Shown here piece after piece: positions 63,743 to 64,000 of a stretch of 64,000 bases of DNA (its first letter is position 1; every line of letters starts with the position of its first letter). A program made the position numbers and the translations under genes. The notes beneath the pieces are model-generated. The model did not search any database, was not told where the DNA came from, and saw only the letters and a list, made by a program, of their open reading frames with translations. Source of the stretch: Pseudomonas sp. SLFW (GTDB lineage Bacteria; Pseudomonadota; Gammaproteobacteria; Pseudomonadales; Pseudomonadaceae); contig NZ_JAAAKW010000006.1 in assembly GCF_009905615.1 (NCBI RefSeq), forward strand, positions 347,469 to 411,468. Direction: 5' to 3'.

Positions 63743-63858
63743 CTTGACGATGACCTACTCTCACATGGGGAAACCCCACACTACCATCGGCGATACATCG
63801 TTTCACTTCTGAGTTCGGGATGGGATCAGGTGGTTCCAATGTTCTATGGTCGTCAAGA
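63743..63858 (-). rRNA. 5S ribosomal RNA (distal copy)
   Basis: Minus-strand 116-nt 5S rRNA. The 5' end TCTTGACGACCATAGAACAT pairs with the 3' end ATCGTCAAGA, and the conserved core CCTGATCCCATCCCGAACTC is present. It matches Pseudomonas 5S. It is the last gene of an rRNA operon reading in from the right. Confidence 0.96.
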
Positions 63859-63927
63859 AATTCTGTAGCCGATCCGTTACCAGGTAACGTGTCAGCGAAA
63901 ATGAGTGACCTTCACTTATAAAGACAA

Positions 63928-63955
63928 AACCCCATCTGCTTTCGCAAATGGGGTT
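63928..63955 (-). terminator. Hairpin between the two 5S genes
   Basis: AACCCCAT (63928-63935) pairs with ATGGGGTT (63948-63955). It is a shorter relative of the terminator at 63701-63732 (shared AAAACCCCATCTGC core), so the unit '5S plus terminator' seems to have been duplicated. Confidence 0.75.
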
Positions 63956-63967
63956 CTGGAATTTAAT

Positions 63968-64000
63968 CTTGACGATGACCTACTCTCACATGGGGAAACC
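63968..64000 (-). rRNA. 5S ribosomal RNA (proximal copy), 3' end only
   Basis: 33 nt starting CTTGACGATGACCTACTCTC (plus-strand reading) are identical to the first 33 nt of the 5S copy at 63743. The gene is cut by the right window edge. Confidence 0.9.

Noticed and set aside
1..64000. CRISPR arrays, prophage or insertion sequences
   Set aside because: No regularly spaced direct repeats, no phage structural genes outside the T6SS (whose tail-like genes are tss genes), and no transposase or integrase were found.

Overview
The window is a stretch of a Pseudomonas chromosome. The evidence is the gene content: an HSI-I-type type VI secretion system (T6SS) with the full tagQRST-ppkA-pppA-fha phosphorylation branch, lapD/lapG, an mgo/pvf operon, Pseudomonas-type REP elements (TGTAGGAG...GCTTGCTCGCGA) and Pseudomonas-type 5S rRNA. 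The content fits the P. fluorescens complex or the P. syringae lineage; I cannot name a species from this sequence.

Region by region. (1) 1-1310: the 5' end of a DUF6543 / dermonecrotic-toxin-like gene that runs off the left edge, then tRNA-Arg(CCG) with its promoter and terminators. (2) 1315-18571, all minus strand: tagQ, tagR, tagS, tagT, ppkA, pppA, tagF, tssM, tssL, tssK, tssJ and fha, transcribed from fha towards tagQ. (3) 18572-18959: a divergent promoter region with inverted repeats. (4) 18960-41683, plus strand: tssA, tssB, tssC, hcp, a Tae4-type amidase effector with a secreted immunity candidate, tssE, tssF, tssG, clpV, vgrG, one Eag chaperone, and two paralogous PAAR-Rhs toxins, each followed by a small immunity gene. 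Together (2)-(4) form one complete T6SS and its cargo. TagQRST senses the envelope, PpkA and PppA set Fha phosphorylation, TssJLM is the membrane complex, TssEFGK plus VgrG/PAAR-Rhs form the baseplate and spike, TssBC/Hcp form the sheath and tube, TssA coordinates assembly and ClpV recycles the sheath. (5) 41684-43499: an AT-rich gap with a 10-bp inverted repeat, then a sulfotransferase/APS-kinase pair that looks like a self-contained PAPS sulfation cassette.

(6) 43500-55263: housekeeping and accessory genes. These are a YdgA-like DUF945 protein, a HAD phosphatase, a LysR regulator divergent from a polar amino-acid ABC transporter, an MFS transporter bracketed by two REPINs with identical arms, an aldo/keto reductase, and the biofilm switch pair lapD-lapG. 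(7) 55440-63610: a FadR/FCD-type GntR regulator with a VanR-like palindrome on its own promoter, a type II thioesterase, a 663-bp non-coding leader rich in structure, and the four-gene mgoBCAD (pvfABCD) operon. In related pseudomonads that operon makes a diazeniumdiolate / pyrazine N-oxide signal under Gac/Rsm control. (8) 63701-64000: the 3' end of an rRNA operon on the minus strand with two tandem 5S genes, the second cut by the window edge.

The most rewarding places for follow-up are the mgo leader (direct repeats, nested hairpin, Rsm-type sites on the ribosome-binding sites of mgoB and mgoC), the unassigned toxin tip of the first Rhs protein, the effector pair lodged between hcp and tssE, and the sulfation cassette behind the Rhs genes.
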